Below are positions 1 to 13,510 of a stretch of DNA of 64,000 nucleotides, one piece after another (within the stretch, counting starts at the first letter, position 1; every line of letters starts with the position of its first letter). Made by a program: the position numbers and the translations under genes. The DNA is from Verpa conica (lineage: Eukaryota > Ascomycota > Pezizomycetes > Pezizales > Morchellaceae). The DNA lies in the NCBI GenBank assembly GCA_033030425.1, contig JAUFSD010000017.1, positions 1,116,001-1,180,000 of the forward strand. Direction: 5' to 3'. The notes beneath the pieces are model-generated. The model saw only the letters and a program-made list of their open reading frames with translations. It had not been told where the DNA came from and searched no databases.

Positions 1-3000
1 ACAATGGCTTCTTAATTTCTGTCCAGAGATAGGGTTCCGTTTGGCAACCTCGGCAGCTCACATTTTGTGGGGCGAGACATCCAATAATCCCACTGACGAT
101 TGGTACAGACATATTTGTAGGATCAAAATACTCAACCGATACCTACGTATCCGTCGATGAGAAACCCCAGTCTTCTAGCATCTAAAACGATCTCTATATG
201 CTTTCGTTGGGACGACTGTTGATACCCGCAGTGAGATCCACGATATCAGTGATGTTTTAAAATTTAAGAGGACGAAACTCGCTTGTTACCGTAGCGGCCG
301 TTTGTAAAAAAAACAAATCAAAAAACCAATCACTCGTTATTACTCAATGCAGAGTGATGCAGGAGCCTAAAAGTGGATCCAAGCTTTGTACCCCAATATC
401 CTGCTGGGCCGTAGTGGTTGCCCAGACCCCAAAATTTAACTTAATTGCATGCATTTTTTTTTTACTTCAAATATTTTCTTATGGGTGTAGGTGAGAGGAC
501 AAATATTACTGTGAGCAGAGAGGGGCCGAAGGGCCGTAGCACGAACCTGCCCCTTGTATGAAACCGGACTGCATGTTTGCTTCTGGAGATATGTAGGCAC
601 GGGCCTATGCCAATGGGGCACTGCAAAGGTAGCTTGGAATGCAGGGTTTGGTAGGTGAGCCCACGCGTAGTGGCGTAGAATAAACAGGACCCAGAGAGGC
701 AAATTCAACGTCGGTGGTTAAAACTCCTGCAGCTACCCAACCCGAAAGAATGTTAGGCGCATAAACCTGGGGCACATATCAATTCAGCACACACTTGTAA
801 ATGAAAAAAATTAAAAATTGTTTTATCCCTTATCGCGTGTGGTGTTGTGATAATTGCTCGAGTTACCCGTTTCCTGCTAAAATAGTTAATCCGAAGCAAT
901 CACAAGCCTCCACCCGTACATACGTACGATACCTGCCTATTATCCGGTAAACGAACGATTACCAAACAAGCACATCAGAACTCGTGATAGACAGCCGTTT
1001 GTATCCCGCATACACCAAGCCTGTACCCCGGCTGTTAGATCTAACATAGACGACGAAAATCACTGTAGTGTAATGATCAATTTTCAGAGCGCTAGCGGAG
1101 GGGTCTAATCGAGACGCATACTCTACCGTGCGGAAGAACGGTTGAAATGATAAGTATCTAATTGTATCATGGCCGGCGGGTATTTTGATAGGGACTAGCG
1201 AAAACATAATGTGATGCGGCTCCAACTACCTATTAGAAAATTATCTTTATCCAAACAACATATGATTACAAGCTGGCTTTGAAGGAAACGATCAATTCCC
1301 GCAGCCTTCTATTGCGAGCTGAAATGCAACTTGGTCAAAGCTGCGGTGTTCCGAGTAGAGCCACTTACGACAAAGCAGGAACAAATTTCTTCTGTGCTGA
1401 CAACCCCAGCGGACCCGGGCTGAATGCCGAACAAACGCCCGCTTTACAATCGGCCCTGCCTCAAAAAAGGAAGCATTTGATGATAGCGGAGACTTGTTAT
1501 ACCTCATCTTTTATTGGGCTTGCAATTTGGACTTGGCAGCGCTTTTTGGGGTCTTGGAAGTTCTTGTCTGTCGAACTATTTTCCTCGGACGTATTTACTT
1601 TTAGCTTGCTAGGTTCACCCCAGGTTGCATACAGTAACAAGGTCGAAAGTATTTCCGAGTCTAGATGACTTTACATACGAATGAGACAACAAAAATACAA
1701 AGCCATCTTAAAGTAAGTCGAACAAACAAGTTTATAAAAAATTTGCTACATAGAAAAAAGCAAAGGTGGTACCTAGCATAAGAGCTAAAGAAATCCCGGA
1801 AGTCCGCCTCACTGTTTTTTATCAGCCCTGGCTTAAAAAGCAAACCTAGGTACGCAAATTGAATAACGTCAGGATACCGAGCTTCCTTGTGTTTGTAAAC
1901 GGGATGAATATCCGAAACCTCTGGTGGGCGTACGCTAGATATCAAAACGCGCGCAGGACAATTGGATATGTTCATGTCCATCCCACTCTAAAACTGAGAT
2001 ACGAATACGCAGGCTATTTTCTCATATGATGGAACTCACCCCACTGAGAAAGCCTCTTCTCGGGTATCCATAGAATATCTATTGACACATACTAATCACT
2101 ACCTCTCGATACGCCTTTTAGAGTCCACAATTCTCATAGCTTCTTACTTAGGTCTTGCCCGTATTTTTGTACGCCTCCTTAATAGGAAACTCATTTTTTT
2201 TGTCTCATCTCATAAGCCAATCCTTTTTAGGAATTCTCGGCCAGTCGGTAGGCGCCATGAATCACTCGATATATACTGCCACTGAAATTCGTGGAATATA
2301 GATGTCGTTATCTAGTGCCGAGACCTAACCTTTTTAGGATTCCAGTAACTATCATTGGGGGTTTTCAAGATAGCCACCGATCGGGTATCTTACCGGTGCA
2401 TTATTTTCGTGTCGCTTACTAGATAGCTAACAAGTAGGAAGGTAGGCCATACAAGAATTCTAGGGGAAAAAGAAACACAAGAACCGTTAAGTCAAGATCG
2501 TGTAGTTTATTCAGGACTCCCCTTATCTATAAAAATGTAGATCGCTCGAATATTGGAGTTCAGACTGTTACTTCTAGCACGCCTAGCTAGACTACACGCT
2601 TGATTAGAGATAAGGCAGTTTGGCGAGGAGCTCCAACATACACGCTCATTACATATAATATGAATATTATATTATGCAAACACCATGCATGAGTACTAGC
2701 TAGCGTTCTCGCTGTTTTCTATAGTTATAGTTGATAAGGATATGCAGCGTCTGAACCCTGATGATCATCCATTATGAATAAATGCAAGTGGGAAAAGTCG
2801 GGTCCAATGGGGCCGGCGGCCCTAAATCAGTATCGCAACTATGCGTCATGCCTCTTGCAGTGCATTACATGCACATTACAGCTACGCATCATGTATTATC
2901 ACTCACTACGAATTGTTTTTAGATATGTGTAGACAAACCCAAACATGAAGGGAGGAGGAGAGTAGATGCGCACCACTGCTTATCCTGAACTCGGAAGAGA

Positions 3001-3361
3001 CCGCTCCACTGAGTTCTTAGAATTTATCAATTATTTATAGATAGACCACGGGTATTACATTTTATATGCAGTTTACATGTACCAATAGCCTATGGGAACT
3101 TGGGTTATATTTCCCGGAAAAATCACAACTAGGCATGTTTCACCTAGATTTATTCCTCATATACGTCTAGACTATGTACCGCGTTTATATCAATCAACAC
3201 GCACCCCCTTGGGTTTTATCTTATATTTCTCGGTGTCTGACACGAGAAATAATCGGAAACGGCAGATTAAACAGCCCAGGCGCCAAACTATACGGATACC
3301 CTTGCTATCATATGTTCTAGAGCCTAAATAACATTCGAATCATATACCGGAAACCCATATC
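1..3361. other. Gene-free stretch, no supported feature
   Basis: No reading frame here carries a recognisable domain or joins to another by plausible splice sites. The longest open frames (for example 1279-1668 +, 1661-1981 -) have residue composition and ends expected by chance. A self-complementary AT stretch lies near 2653-2677. No tRNA or long tandem repeat was seen. Confidence 0.6.
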
Positions 3362-4144
3362 TTATACACCTGCATTTTTCAAATGTCCCCAGATCATTCT
3401 CAGTCTCTCGATTGCAGTTCTCTCACTATCTTGCTTTCGTTTTCCTTTTCTATCATCTAAGACTTCCTTTCTAGCTTGCCACACAACTTCAAGAGCATCC
3501 CCCCAAACCTCTTTAATGTAGGTATCTGTAGTAGACAAGTACTCGACGGGATCGTCACAAGTCGCGAACGAGCGGATTGTTGGGTGTGTTATGTTTATTC
3601 CATAGAGCTCTGGGTCTGGGGAGTATATTTCTGAAACTAATGTCTTTGAGAGGAGAGATATGACATCTTGGCCATCTGACGCTAGGTCTTGGGTGTTGTT
3701 GTAGGCATCAATTAGTAGCGTAGGGGCCGATTTGGTGAAATGGGAAAACTCATCCTCTTGGGCTAGTTGAATAAGCTGGTGGCTCCGAAGCCCTTGAGTC
3801 TCACTCCTAGAACTGGACAGGAAGGAAGAAGAAGATGATGATAATGAGAGACTACGAGAGATATCCCTAGATGTAGAAGAGTGTGTGGATGTACTAGAGG
3901 AGGGATATTGCAAGTTGGATAACTTTGTAGAAGTAATGTTTGACGAGGTAAGTGAGTCAGTTATGGAGGAGGCAGAAGAACCTGTGACGGAAGAGAGAAG
4001 GGCGGATGCTGAAGCTGAGATGGTCGAGAGGACTCCACCAACCCCAAAGTTAGACGAGGGAGGTGAATCCAGAGAATCGTCTGGGGCGAGTTTGGGATTG
4101 GTTGTTCCCGTCTCTCGGGTATCCTGAATCTTTTGCGAGGACAT
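3362..4144 (-). CDS. Ser-rich protein of unknown function (260 aa)
   Basis: A single uninterrupted exon runs from an ATG at 4144 to a stop at 3362. Residues about 20-120 are a low-complexity Ser/Thr-rich region, including a run of six serines near residue 103, and are probably disordered. Residues about 125-260 are normal in composition and look folded: an acidic patch, the stretch SAPTLLIDAYNNTQDL (139-154), then a helical, charged C-terminus (VWQARKEVLDDRKGKRKQ followed by ERLRMIWGHLKNAGV). There is no signal peptide or membrane segment. I do not recognise the family and assign no function. It diverges from the PP2A B-subunit gene across a spacer of about 1.3 kb. That the frame is real is inferred from its length, the biased composition of the N-terminal half and the ordered C-terminal half. 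Confidence 0.7.
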   Translation of the reverse strand: MSSQKIQDTRETGTTNPKLAPDDSLDSPPSSNFGVGGVLSTISASASALLSSVTGSSASSITDSLTSSNITSTKLSNLQYPSSSTSTHSSTSRDISRSLSLSSSSSSFLSSSRSETQGLRSHQLIQLAQEDEFSHFTKSAPTLLIDAYNNTQDLASDGQDVISLLSKTLVSEIYSPDPELYGINITHPTIRSFATCDDPVEYLSTTDTYIKEVWGDALEVVWQARKEVLDDRKGKRKQDSERTAIERLRMIWGHLKNAGV

Positions 4145-5425
4145 TGAAAGGTTTAAAGGCTAGATTTGATGGCAAAAATGATATTAGGACGACTATTCCA
4201 GGAGATACAGTCTTTTTTTCTGTGAGAGCTTGATATTTAGCTTGAGGTCAGTAAATCCACGTGCAAACACTGGGGTGAATCTGTTGCTAAGAACCGAGGG
4301 TATGGATGGGTAGATAAGGCTTAGAACAGCCTTTCCCAGGATTAGCTCAGCCGGAAGCAGAGGGGACAGACCATGAGATTGCCGAAACCAAGGTACTTTG
4401 GCGAATGTTTTATATTTGCCTGGTCGCATCGCTGAGAGAATCCATCACGAAATAGATGATATGGTACAAACAAAAGGAATAATTTATTTGGGAGGATTTG
4501 CAAGAATACGTGTAGTACATACAACGGTAGCCTATGTGCAATACAGTTACAGGTAAGAGGGCAGACAATGACTAAGCACCCCACCACCCTGTGCGTCAAC
4601 TAAATGCCTTTGTTCCCCACTAAGCGTGGGGATGAGCGATGTATAATCTACCCACGTAAGGAATGTACTTTCTATAGTGAGAGTTGTAGGTGTATCGTGT
4701 GTATTGCTGTTGTCATTGACGTCGTTGCATCACCGGCCCGTTTCTCACTATCGCCGCCTTTTGCTGCGCTGTCACTGTAGTCTACACTACCGTAGTAACA
4801 AGGCAGAGAAACGCCTAACCCTACTGTTCCATCTCTGAATTTACTGTGGGAGAGCTCGCTTGGCCTATCGCTCCGCCTGTTACGAGGTAGCACCCCTCCC
4901 CCCCCCCACCCCTTCTTGTCACTGCTTCAGCAGTTATTTGCACCTATCCATCCTCACCACTCCTCCGCTTCAGCTTCCCTCCCCACCAGCTACCTGAACT
5001 ACAGCGAATCCCCTATTCTTCGCGAAATAAAATAAAAGTATAGGCCTAGGGCTCTCTCTCCATTGTCACTTACTCTTATCTTTTTGTCCCTCGTCTTGCA
5101 CACTGCTGCGCCTTGCGTTGAGTTGGAACTCAACAAACCCCTCCCTTCATCCCCCTCCTCTGCTTCAACCCCACCCACCCACCCAACAGAACCCACCGCC
5201 GCTGCTCCACGGCATCCTTATTTCAACAACGACTAACTCCGGATTTTACTCCGCACCAGTCAGCCAGAATTACATACCGCCGCCGCTAAAATAAGCAATC
5301 ATAGCCTTACTCCCACCTTGACAATCTCACCGGTCTTCCAACATCCCCTTACTCCCACCTCCCACCTCCACCCTCCACCCTCCACCCCCCCCATCCCCCC
5401 TCCCCCTCTTTACCCTGCAGCCATC
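4145..5425. promoter_or_regulatory. Shared upstream region between two divergent genes
   Basis: This spacer lies between the ATG of the Ser-rich gene (-) and the ATG of the PP2A B-subunit gene (+), so it should hold both promoters and 5' leaders. The part next to the PP2A gene, about 4880-5420, is strongly pyrimidine-rich with C/T and CCACC runs, densest at 5338-5412. Such tracts are common just upstream of start codons in filamentous ascomycetes. No specific factor site is claimed. Confidence 0.5.
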
Positions 5426-7321
5426 ATGGTCGACGGGGAGATAGCATCTCCGACTTGGAAGTTTACACAGTACGTCTTGCTCTATTGATTGATGCTTCTC
5501 AAGCTGTCGATATCTATTTTTGGAGTGGGGTAGGGGTCATGACCCCACTTCCCTGCTGATATCATAGCATTGTCTTGTGTAATACCTACTTTAGAACTTG
5601 TTCTGACCGCTAGTGATAACCTAGGTGCTTTGGTGACAAGGGAGATGTAGAAGATATCACAGAAGGTACTCTTCGTCTAATTTATAGATACTGTCGTTAG
5701 AGTAGTGATTTAGGGTTTACAGTTTCTTTTAAAAGCAAGCTAACATTTCACAAAACTTCCAGCCGATATAATATCAACCGTTGAATTTGATCATACCGGT
5801 AACTATCTAGCAACGGGAGACAAAGGTGGAAGGGTAGTATTATTTGAGAGGAACGAAACAGTAAGTTCCCCTACCCCCTGTACCCACCTGTTACCATCCC
5901 GCTGGTGGATATTTCCGTACCTAGATGCCAATTCGCTAACATAGAAATATTTTAAAAACTGCAGAAGAAAACTTGCGAATACAAATTTCACACCGAGTTC
6001 CAATCCCACGAACCAGAATTTGACTATTTAAAGTCACTTGAAATCGAAGAAAAAATCAACAAGATAAAATGGTGCAAACGACAAAATGCCTCTCACTTCC
6101 TCTTGTCAACAAATGACAAGACTATTAAGCTCTGGAAGGTATTTGAGAAGTCTCTCAAGGTTGTTGCCGAGAACAACCTTTCGCATGACGGTGCTACTAC
6201 TGCTGTTGGCGGTATCCGGCATCACCTTCAGCAGCCACCCCCAATCTTCAATAACTCTACTGCATTACGACTCCCAAGGCTAACCCACCATGACACGGTT
6301 GTTGCTGCGGTACCCAGGAGGACCTACGCGAATGCCCATGCGTATCATATCAATAGTATCTCTGTGAACTCGGACGGAGAGACCTTTATTTCGAGCGACG
6401 ACCTCAGGATAAACTTATGGAATCTTAACATCCAAGACCAGAGCTTCAACATTGTTGATATCAAACCGGCAAACATGGAAGAGCTGACAGAGGTGATCAC
6501 TGCGGCAGAGTTTCATCCACAGTACTGTAATTGGTTCATGTATGCCAGCAGTAAGGGAACTATAAAGCTGGCTGATATGCGAGAAAGTGCCCTATGTGAT
6601 CAGCATGTTAAACGTAAGCTTTCAGACCTTTTAGTGTGTCTCATAGGATAATACTGACAGCATATCTCCCAATAGTATTCGAACAGGAAGAGGACCCATC
6701 TTCTCGTTCATTCTTTTCCGAAATCATTTCCTCCATTTCCGATGTTCGCTTCTCCTCTGATGGCCGCTACATTCTCTCGCGCGACTATCTTACTGTAAAG
6801 ATTTGGGATATAAATATGGAGAATAAACCTGTCAAGACCATCCCGATCCACGAGCACCTCCGACCGCGACTCTGTGATACTTATGAGAATGATTCTATCT
6901 TCGATAAGTTTGAGGTTGTGTTTTCAGGCGATGGCAAGAACGTCATGACTGGGTCCTATAACAACAACTTTATGATATATCCTAGCGATCCAGAAAAGGA
7001 GGTTGAGGTGGTGCTACAAGCAGATAAGAGTGCCTTCAAGGCTAAGAAGGTGGGTGTGCCAACACCCATCAACGGTGGAAAGAAAGGAGGCTCTAGAGCA
7101 GGAAGCCCCGCGGCTGGATCAGGTCCCGGAGGAAGGATGAGGAAGGAGACAGATGCAGATCAAATTGATTTCAACAAGAAAATTCTACATATGAGTTGGC
7201 ATCCGTTTGAGGATTCAATTGCTATTGCAGCTACGAATAACGTAAGATTTCTACTTGGGCACAATGTCTAATTTTCCCGTACTAACCTTTTTATTAGTTG
7301 TTTGTCTTTTCCGCACTGTAG
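5426..7321 (+). CDS. CDC55: Protein phosphatase 2A regulatory subunit B (B55/Cdc55 type)
   Basis: This is the substrate-targeting B subunit of the PP2A heterotrimer, a WD40 propeller known in fungi for roles in mitosis, septation and morphogenesis. Six exons join in frame: 5426-5469, 5625-5665, 5763-5860, 5965-6613, 6676-7241 and 7298-7321, giving 473 aa. The last exon encodes only LFVFSAL plus the stop. Both family signatures are intact: [15 protein letters not shown] (about 79-93) and [15 protein letters not shown] (about 184-198). Other conserved segments are [68 protein letters not shown] and [13 protein letters not shown] low-complexity insert follows LSHDGATT (about 135-175), and a Gly/Ser/Lys-rich insert follows KKVGVPTP near the C-terminus. 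Introns are 155, 97, 104, 62 and 56 nt. The start is the first ATG in the exon leading into the conserved WKFTQ segment. The symbol follows the yeast orthologue. Confidence 0.96.
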
Positions 7322-8832
7322 ATTGGTTATCCCATTCTTTCCCAATTGGAGGCCCGTTGTTCAATGAATCCAAGCGTTTGTGTTTTTTGTTTCTTCTGCC
7401 TTACCTCGATACTAGTGACCACCTAGAGAATTTCTTTGTTCTCATTCTCTAGCACAGCTCCAATATGTGCCACTAGAATTCTACCAAACCAGCCTCCCCT
7501 TCACTCCCCACGATATTGAAGTCTTAACCTTAATAAGATGTTTTTGGGGAGATATAGTACGCATGAAAGCGCATGAATGTAAAAAGATCCATAAATCTAT
7601 TAGTCTGTAAAATCATGTGAGACAAATGGTTAAAAAAGTATTGGTTATGATTTGTTCATTTTGAATTTCCATAGATGTTACGGTTTCGTGTGAGAAAATG
7701 TACGGACTTAGAATTATTGTGCTGCCCAATTTTTATATCTTGCCTTGCCTTGCCTCATATAGCCTCCAGACTTATTTCATACGTTTCCCCTATTTTTGTG
7801 ATTAGTATTTAAGGGTTATGTATCCATAAAATATTTTGAACATTTTTGCCCAGACAAGGCTGCCAGCTTCACTGATGAGGAAATTACTTTAGGGGCTTCG
7901 TCCACTCCATGCAACTCATTAATTCCCACATGAAAATGTTAGTTATCTACCCCCAATGTTGCCCCCCCCCCCCCCCACACACACCCGGAAAAGCTGAGAC
8001 TTGCGAAAAAAAAACTCGTCATATTGAAAACGTGACCAAAAAGAAATATACAGATCGAAAGTTTCCCCGCAATTCATGTCACCGACAAGGTATGTATAGT
8101 ATACTAAATTCGATTATCGAGTAACCGCTCGCTTGCGAACGCTTCGTGTAATTAATGCATGCTGGTGTGGAGCATCTGTAGAGATGGTAATAGAACGACA
8201 GGATGGGAAGTGCGCTGTGGGGGATCTACGGGGATGCCCTATCTACACATGCCGCGATGCAATCATGCAGGCCAATACTGCACATAAAACGCCCTGTCCA
8301 AGGTACAGGCACGATTGGACGGGCATAAGCACGCAAGTAAGGCTAGAGGATCAATGATTTTCTACCCTTAATTAAAGATCTACGGAAATTATAGAATATG
8401 TTACACCGCAAACCTCAATCTTCACCAAAAGACAAAGTAGAGTTGAAGGCCGAGACCACTACCACCACCGAGGAAGTTCCTTGAAAACCCTCACTCCAGG
8501 ACGCTAGGAATAATCTGTGGTTCTAGTACATACATCAGAAATGATCCTACAAGGAAAAATCGCTAGGGATGAAAGAGGATGGGGAGACCTAATATACTCA
8601 CTAGGTTTTCCTAGGGGATCAGTCAAATCTGATAGGTGTAGTATAAATCTACTATGTAGGATGAGATCTAGTTTATTTTAATGGAATTTCCATACTATAA
8701 TGTTGCGTTTAAGATATCAATATTATTTTTAGGTGAAAACCCTACAGGGGTTTGTAACCTGAAGGCTTTACGCTAGTAGATTTTTCTAGACTTGATCGGT
8801 GGGGTTTTAAACTGAGACTTTATATGACAGAG

Positions 8833-8980
8833 GTACAGCCTCTGGTAGAATTATTCTGGAAACAGGGATTATCGAGCAGGGGCTTCTAGCCAATGCTATT
8901 GTCCAAACCTTCGTCAAAAACATACAAGACGAATTATGTTGCGTGCCACATTTCCACAATAATTCTACCCGGAGCTGTAC
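8833..8980. repeat. MITE-like element with about 30-bp terminal inverted repeats
   Basis: The left end (8833-8863) begins GTACAGCCTCTGGTAGAATT. The reverse complement of the right end (8950-8980) begins GTACAGCTCCGGGTAGAATT. The two ends stay alike for about 30 bp with a handful of mismatches. The total of 148 bp with no coding potential fits a non-autonomous DNA element. A target duplication is not clear; ACAGAG on the left against ACAGAT on the right is only a weak candidate. Confidence 0.6.
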
Positions 8981-10233
8981 ACAGATTGACGTGGCAACTT
9001 TGCACGCTGGATTTTATGTCAGTAATGGACACGCATATCTTGGCAAATCGTCGCTCAAAAGCTCTACTACCACCATAACCTGATGTATTTCTCCCTCATC
9101 AATAGTAATGTCTATAAAGGGCTCCAAAAGTGAGACTAGGTAATTTTAAATCGCGATAAATATGCGCTGTTCTTAGCCTGAAGCAGTTGGCCATTCCAAA
9201 GCCTTGAAGTCGAGGGAATTATTCGTTGTAAATAAATTTGAATCCAGTCAATCAGTCACAGATACCTAAATGCAAGGCAAGTCAGGTTATTGGCTCATGA
9301 AAAAAAGAAGAAAGGTGAGGACATAGGAGAATGACACTGAGTCCCTAAATTTGGCTATGTACATAAGACCTTACAAGTCAGGCTTGTATAACCCTTTCCT
9401 TCACTGAGTCAGGGATACCCGTTTCATAAGAACCTTATAGGAGAGTCTACATTTTCATAAGGGGCTCTCACATATGAAAACAAGCCGAGACCTCAATATG
9501 CTATGGAAAATTTTGCAGGGGTCGTGTGTCCTCCCACATAGCTTCCTTTTCTGGTGCTGTGCATCATTGTTGCCTACAAAAACACTTGATGACACAAGGT
9601 CTACTAGAACCCACGTGACTTAGAATCATGATTGCGTGATCCCATCCAGTGCCTTGGCGCTGAGGCTCAAAATTAAGCATTTGAATGAGTATTTCGCCAA
9701 GCATTGATCCCCAGGATTCGCCCGAGACATTACGAGTTCTGACTGTGTTCATGACACAAAACTTAACTTGTGTACTCTACACTTCAGCTGAGGTTCAACA
9801 ATTTATTCAGGCACTCCGCCATGTACTAACGATACAGCCACGCGCACTGCCTCTTTTCTTTCTTTTTTCTTTCTGTGGTTTCAACGCCGCACACATCGTC
9901 ACCGGAGCTGAAAAATCGAAGGGATCGACACTATCCCGGATTGTATTATTGTAGTTGTCTTAGGGAGACAGTGAGTCACGCGCGAACCGGTGAAAGTTAA
10001 CCTGAACCCAGGGCTGTTGATTCTTTTGTATTAAATAACGAGAAATTTTCTTAAGGGAATAGAGGAATGATAATCATAAACGAAAAATCATTGGACCATG
10101 AAATTTTGACATGCTTTGATCGTTAACACCATAAAAAAAATCATAAAACCCAAGGCACACACACATATACAGTTATATGAAAAGTCTTTCAAGAAAAGAG
10201 TATAGAACAGCAGAGTGACCACCTAAAAGTTGC

Positions 10234-10252
10234 GAGATGAGATGAGATGAGA
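10234..10252. repeat. Short GAGAT tandem repeat
   Basis: A pentanucleotide GAGAT/GATGA motif repeats about four times downstream of the C2H2 gene. It is a simple microsatellite. Confidence 0.8.
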
Positions 10253-10731
10253 GACAGAGATATATGTAAAATGTAAAATATAAACCAGGAAGAAAAAAGA
10301 ATAATGAAATCACGAGGGAATACCTGGGTTAAGGGTATTCCCTCCTCCTCTCAACCGCACCCTTTGCTGGTACAACCCTCCCTTCTAAACCAATCCCCAC
10401 CCTCATTCCATGAATGGGTACACGCACTAGTAGAAAAAAACAAGCGCTCCCACACGGGGCCTACACCCTTCCAGAGTCAAATGTTTTATTCAATATTATA
10501 CCCATCCTCTCACGACCTATAGCAGGACCACCAAGCGCGGACCCACACGCCCGGCAGCCCTCTATGGTCGGTATAGAAAGCCCAGTGCAAGGCCAAGAAA
10601 TCATCCTGCAGCTAGGCACTGGGCTCTCGAAAAATTCCATCGAATAGCGCGCCTCCTTTTTTTGTGCTTTTTTAGTAGAATGCAATCATCAATAATTGCT
10701 AGTCCAATATGCCACTCCCCAGATCTACTTA

Positions 10732-13510
10732 TCAATCAGGAGTGTCACTTTCAGGGTTCCATGGGATGTTCTCCCCGAAGTCGAGACCATTAGGAAAGTT
10801 TGTTGGAGTTTGCTGTTGAGGCTGCGGCATACAAAAGTTACCATTGGGCGGAAAGAATTGATCAGTAAAAGGGCCACCGCTTTCGCCCGTGAAGTTCCAA
10901 TCATCTCCAGAAACCATAGGGCTGTTATTGGAATTAATACGCAGCCCACTATTATGGTGATCATCGAACCCGTTGGAAGCGATCGTCAATGGACTCCGCT
11001 CGAAATCAGTATTAGTGATCGGCGAACCCTCATAGAATTGTGGTCCAGTATGAGGGCTCAAGGACCCCTGAAACACGCTATTACCAATAATCTCAACCTG
11101 ACCCGGGTCTAAAAGTTCTGGTATATTGGAGAGCGGCGGTGGAAAGTACGCTTGAGGCAATAGATTCTGGTGTGGAACCTGCGCCATTTCAATATCCCCA
11201 CTCGGCCCCAACGGGGAAGATCTAAGTAGAGCCGTAGCCTGTGGTTGGCTCGTAGCCGACGTATTCTTCCTTCTCTTCGTTGCCTGAGCAGGTGGTGCAC
11301 CCTGGTCCCTTCTCCTCGGGTTTCTCTTCATCCGCTTATACACATATTGGTGCGCTTTCTCCATATGCTGCTTGCAATTACTCTCACGCTTCGATTTGTA
11401 CGGGCATGGCGCAAACTGACATTTCCACTCCTTTGAATCCGAGGCGTGGATATCGTTCTGATGGCGCTCGCGTTCCTTGTTTGTAGGAAAGCCTTCAGTG
11501 TGATACTTGCAAGATGTAAAGTCGCACTTGAAAGGGCGTTCGTGGGTCTTGCGGTGCTTGGTGAGGTCACAAGGGCGAGGGAAGGTCTTGTTACAGATCT
11601 CGCAGGAGTGAATAATAGCCTCTTCCCTTGAATTGACTTGAGAGAGAGATGTACAGAGCTTTAAGGGATTTGTAGTAGTGGCTGCAGATGTCGGGGTGAT
11701 GGGAAGCATAGGAAATTCGACTGAGGGGGTGGCAGGGATAGATGGTTGAGGTGGCCAGAATCCACAGTGCTGACTTACGACAACAGAAGCAGGCAAGGAA
11801 AACTGTGAGGCCGCCGGTTGCCACATTTGTGATGCGGCGTCGTGATAGGTTTGAGTGTCGTGGAATTGACCCTTAGCAATAGTAGTCTTAGTGTTTTCGT
11901 CGAAGGTGAATGTAGAGTTTCGCATCACGAAGCTCTGTTGTGGGTGGTCATACAGCTGAACTGGAGGATTGTAGATGTCAAAGGGGGCCTGGGTCTGTAT
12001 TTCAAGGTGTTTCTTAGGTGTATTGTTCTGCCTAGGTTGAGAAACTGGCTTAACAAACGTTCCTTGTTGTACGTTAAAAGCAGTGGCACTGGTCATTGGC
12101 CTTTTCGCAGCAGGAGATAATGTATCGGCGCCAGTTGACAATCTTCGCTTGGATGTTTGTTGGTGACCTTTCAATGGTTGCAATGACTTCCCGGTCTCAA
12201 TTCCATGCTGATGACGAGTATCTAAGAAATATCCCTCAGAGTACGGGGCGTCATTCTGCCGGACCCGATCGGACTCAAGGACAGAAGGCCAGGCTTCCTG
12301 AATCCCGCTCAAGAACGCATCAAAAAATGCCACTGAAGATACGGTAGGTGTCATCGTCTTTTGCTATATATAATTAGCGACCCGGCCCAACCGACAAAAA
12401 AAAGAACTGGGTACTAGCAAAGCCTACATTTCCCATATTAAGAAGGAATTTCTCTAGATCCCTCAAACAACGGATACGGCCTTGGTAGATTTTGTCCTTC
12501 GCCACTGCACAAATCTCCTGGAACTCAAGAAGGTCCGGGTTCTCACTCATAGGGCCGAGGATATGTGTCTCAATTGCCTGGATGCTCTGGTGTGCCATCA
12601 TATTGCTAAGTTCAGACTGAGTAGCGTGAAACGAACCTGGAGAAAGATTCGCAGAACTTGGAGGAGTAAGCTCTTGAGCATTTTGTGCAGCGTATGAGAG
12701 GTTAGCATCAGACATGAGGTTGGGACGGCCAACAAGACTCCCGTTTCCCAATCCGGCTTCAGTCTCAAGCGACGGAGTCGCCGAGATCTTCCGGGTATGT
12801 CCTGGAAAGTCTTTCTCCGCAGCCACTGTAGTTTGAACGGAACTTCGTAGCCCTGCATTCTCACCACTAAATGACACATACCTCCCTGGGCTACCCATCA
12901 TGGACTCAATTCCGGAATCACTGATCGGGTGACCTTTCATTGGAGTAGTAAGGAGCCCATTAGTAGCTACCACAGGATGTGAAAACTCCTGCTGAGCCTC
13001 AGATGGACTGTCCACAGTCACAACCACATTACTTTTCGACTCTTGGATAGGTTCTTCTGGGTCTGGCATAAACTCGGAATATGTATCTGGTAGAAAATCC
13101 CTCATCTCGTTGTCTAGATCCTGCACGGAGCCCATGGCAATATATTCGAGGTCCATCATCACATTCTCATCTGGGGAGTCCCCAAGGGTAGAGGTAAATG
13201 AAGCTGTAGCCTCAGTATAGATCGGGTCAACGAAGAAATCAGGGACTGCGTTAGCTTCCAATCCAATTTCCTTCGGGGATTCCTTGGACTGGCTTTGAGA
13301 GGGACCAAAGACTTTGAGATTGCACTCTAGGAGAGACTTCATGCGGTCTGTGTATTTCTGCTTTAGATCTTCGTGATTCTTTCCAACAGGGTGCGTATTT
13401 GATCTTGCCGGTGGACTCAAATTCGGCGAGAGTGTCCCTCCATTTGGGGACGAGGCTGGGGTAGGGTAAGGGGAGGTGTGTCGCTTGAAGGTCCTCGCAG
13501 GATCCATCAT
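10732..13510 (-). CDS. C2H2 zinc-finger transcription regulator (904 aa)
   Basis: A probable nuclear DNA-binding regulator. Two exons join in frame: 13510-12428 and 12363-10732. The 64-nt intron 12427-12364 has donor GTAGGC, a GCTAAT branch-like site and acceptor TATATAG, and the join reads LLNMGN-QKTMTPTV. The start is the first of two adjacent ATGs (MMDPARTFKR); the open frame continues upstream but turns into leader-like sequence. Residues 1-610 are Ser/Pro/Gln-rich and likely disordered. Three fingers follow: CEICNKTF..H-X3-H (about 615-635), CDFTSC..H-X4-H (641-667) and CQFAPCPYKSKRESNCKQHM..H (676-699), then a basic stretch KRMKRNPRRR. The closely spaced trio and the PYKSKRESNCKQHMEKAH segment match a widespread ascomycete C2H2 regulator type; I cannot name the orthologue. 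The C-terminus is rich in Pro, Asn and Gln and may activate transcription (inference). Confidence 0.9.

Larger units (their letters stand above)
7322..10731. other. Intergenic stretch with one small inverted-repeat element
   Basis: No gene is supported between the PP2A B-subunit stop and the stop of the C2H2 gene at 10732. It contains a C homopolymer near 7962-7976, the inverted-repeat element at 8833-8980 and a short GAGAT repeat near 10234. Open frames such as 7909-8124 and 10304-10647 show no domain. The last few hundred bases probably include the 3' UTR of the minus-strand C2H2 gene. Confidence 0.5.

Noticed and set aside
1279..1668. 129-aa open frame on the plus strand
   Set aside because: It starts at a non-ATG codon and has mixed composition and no domain.
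11842..12120. Plus-strand frames within 10.7-13.8 kb
   Set aside because: They are shadows of the 904-aa C2H2 gene on the opposite strand.
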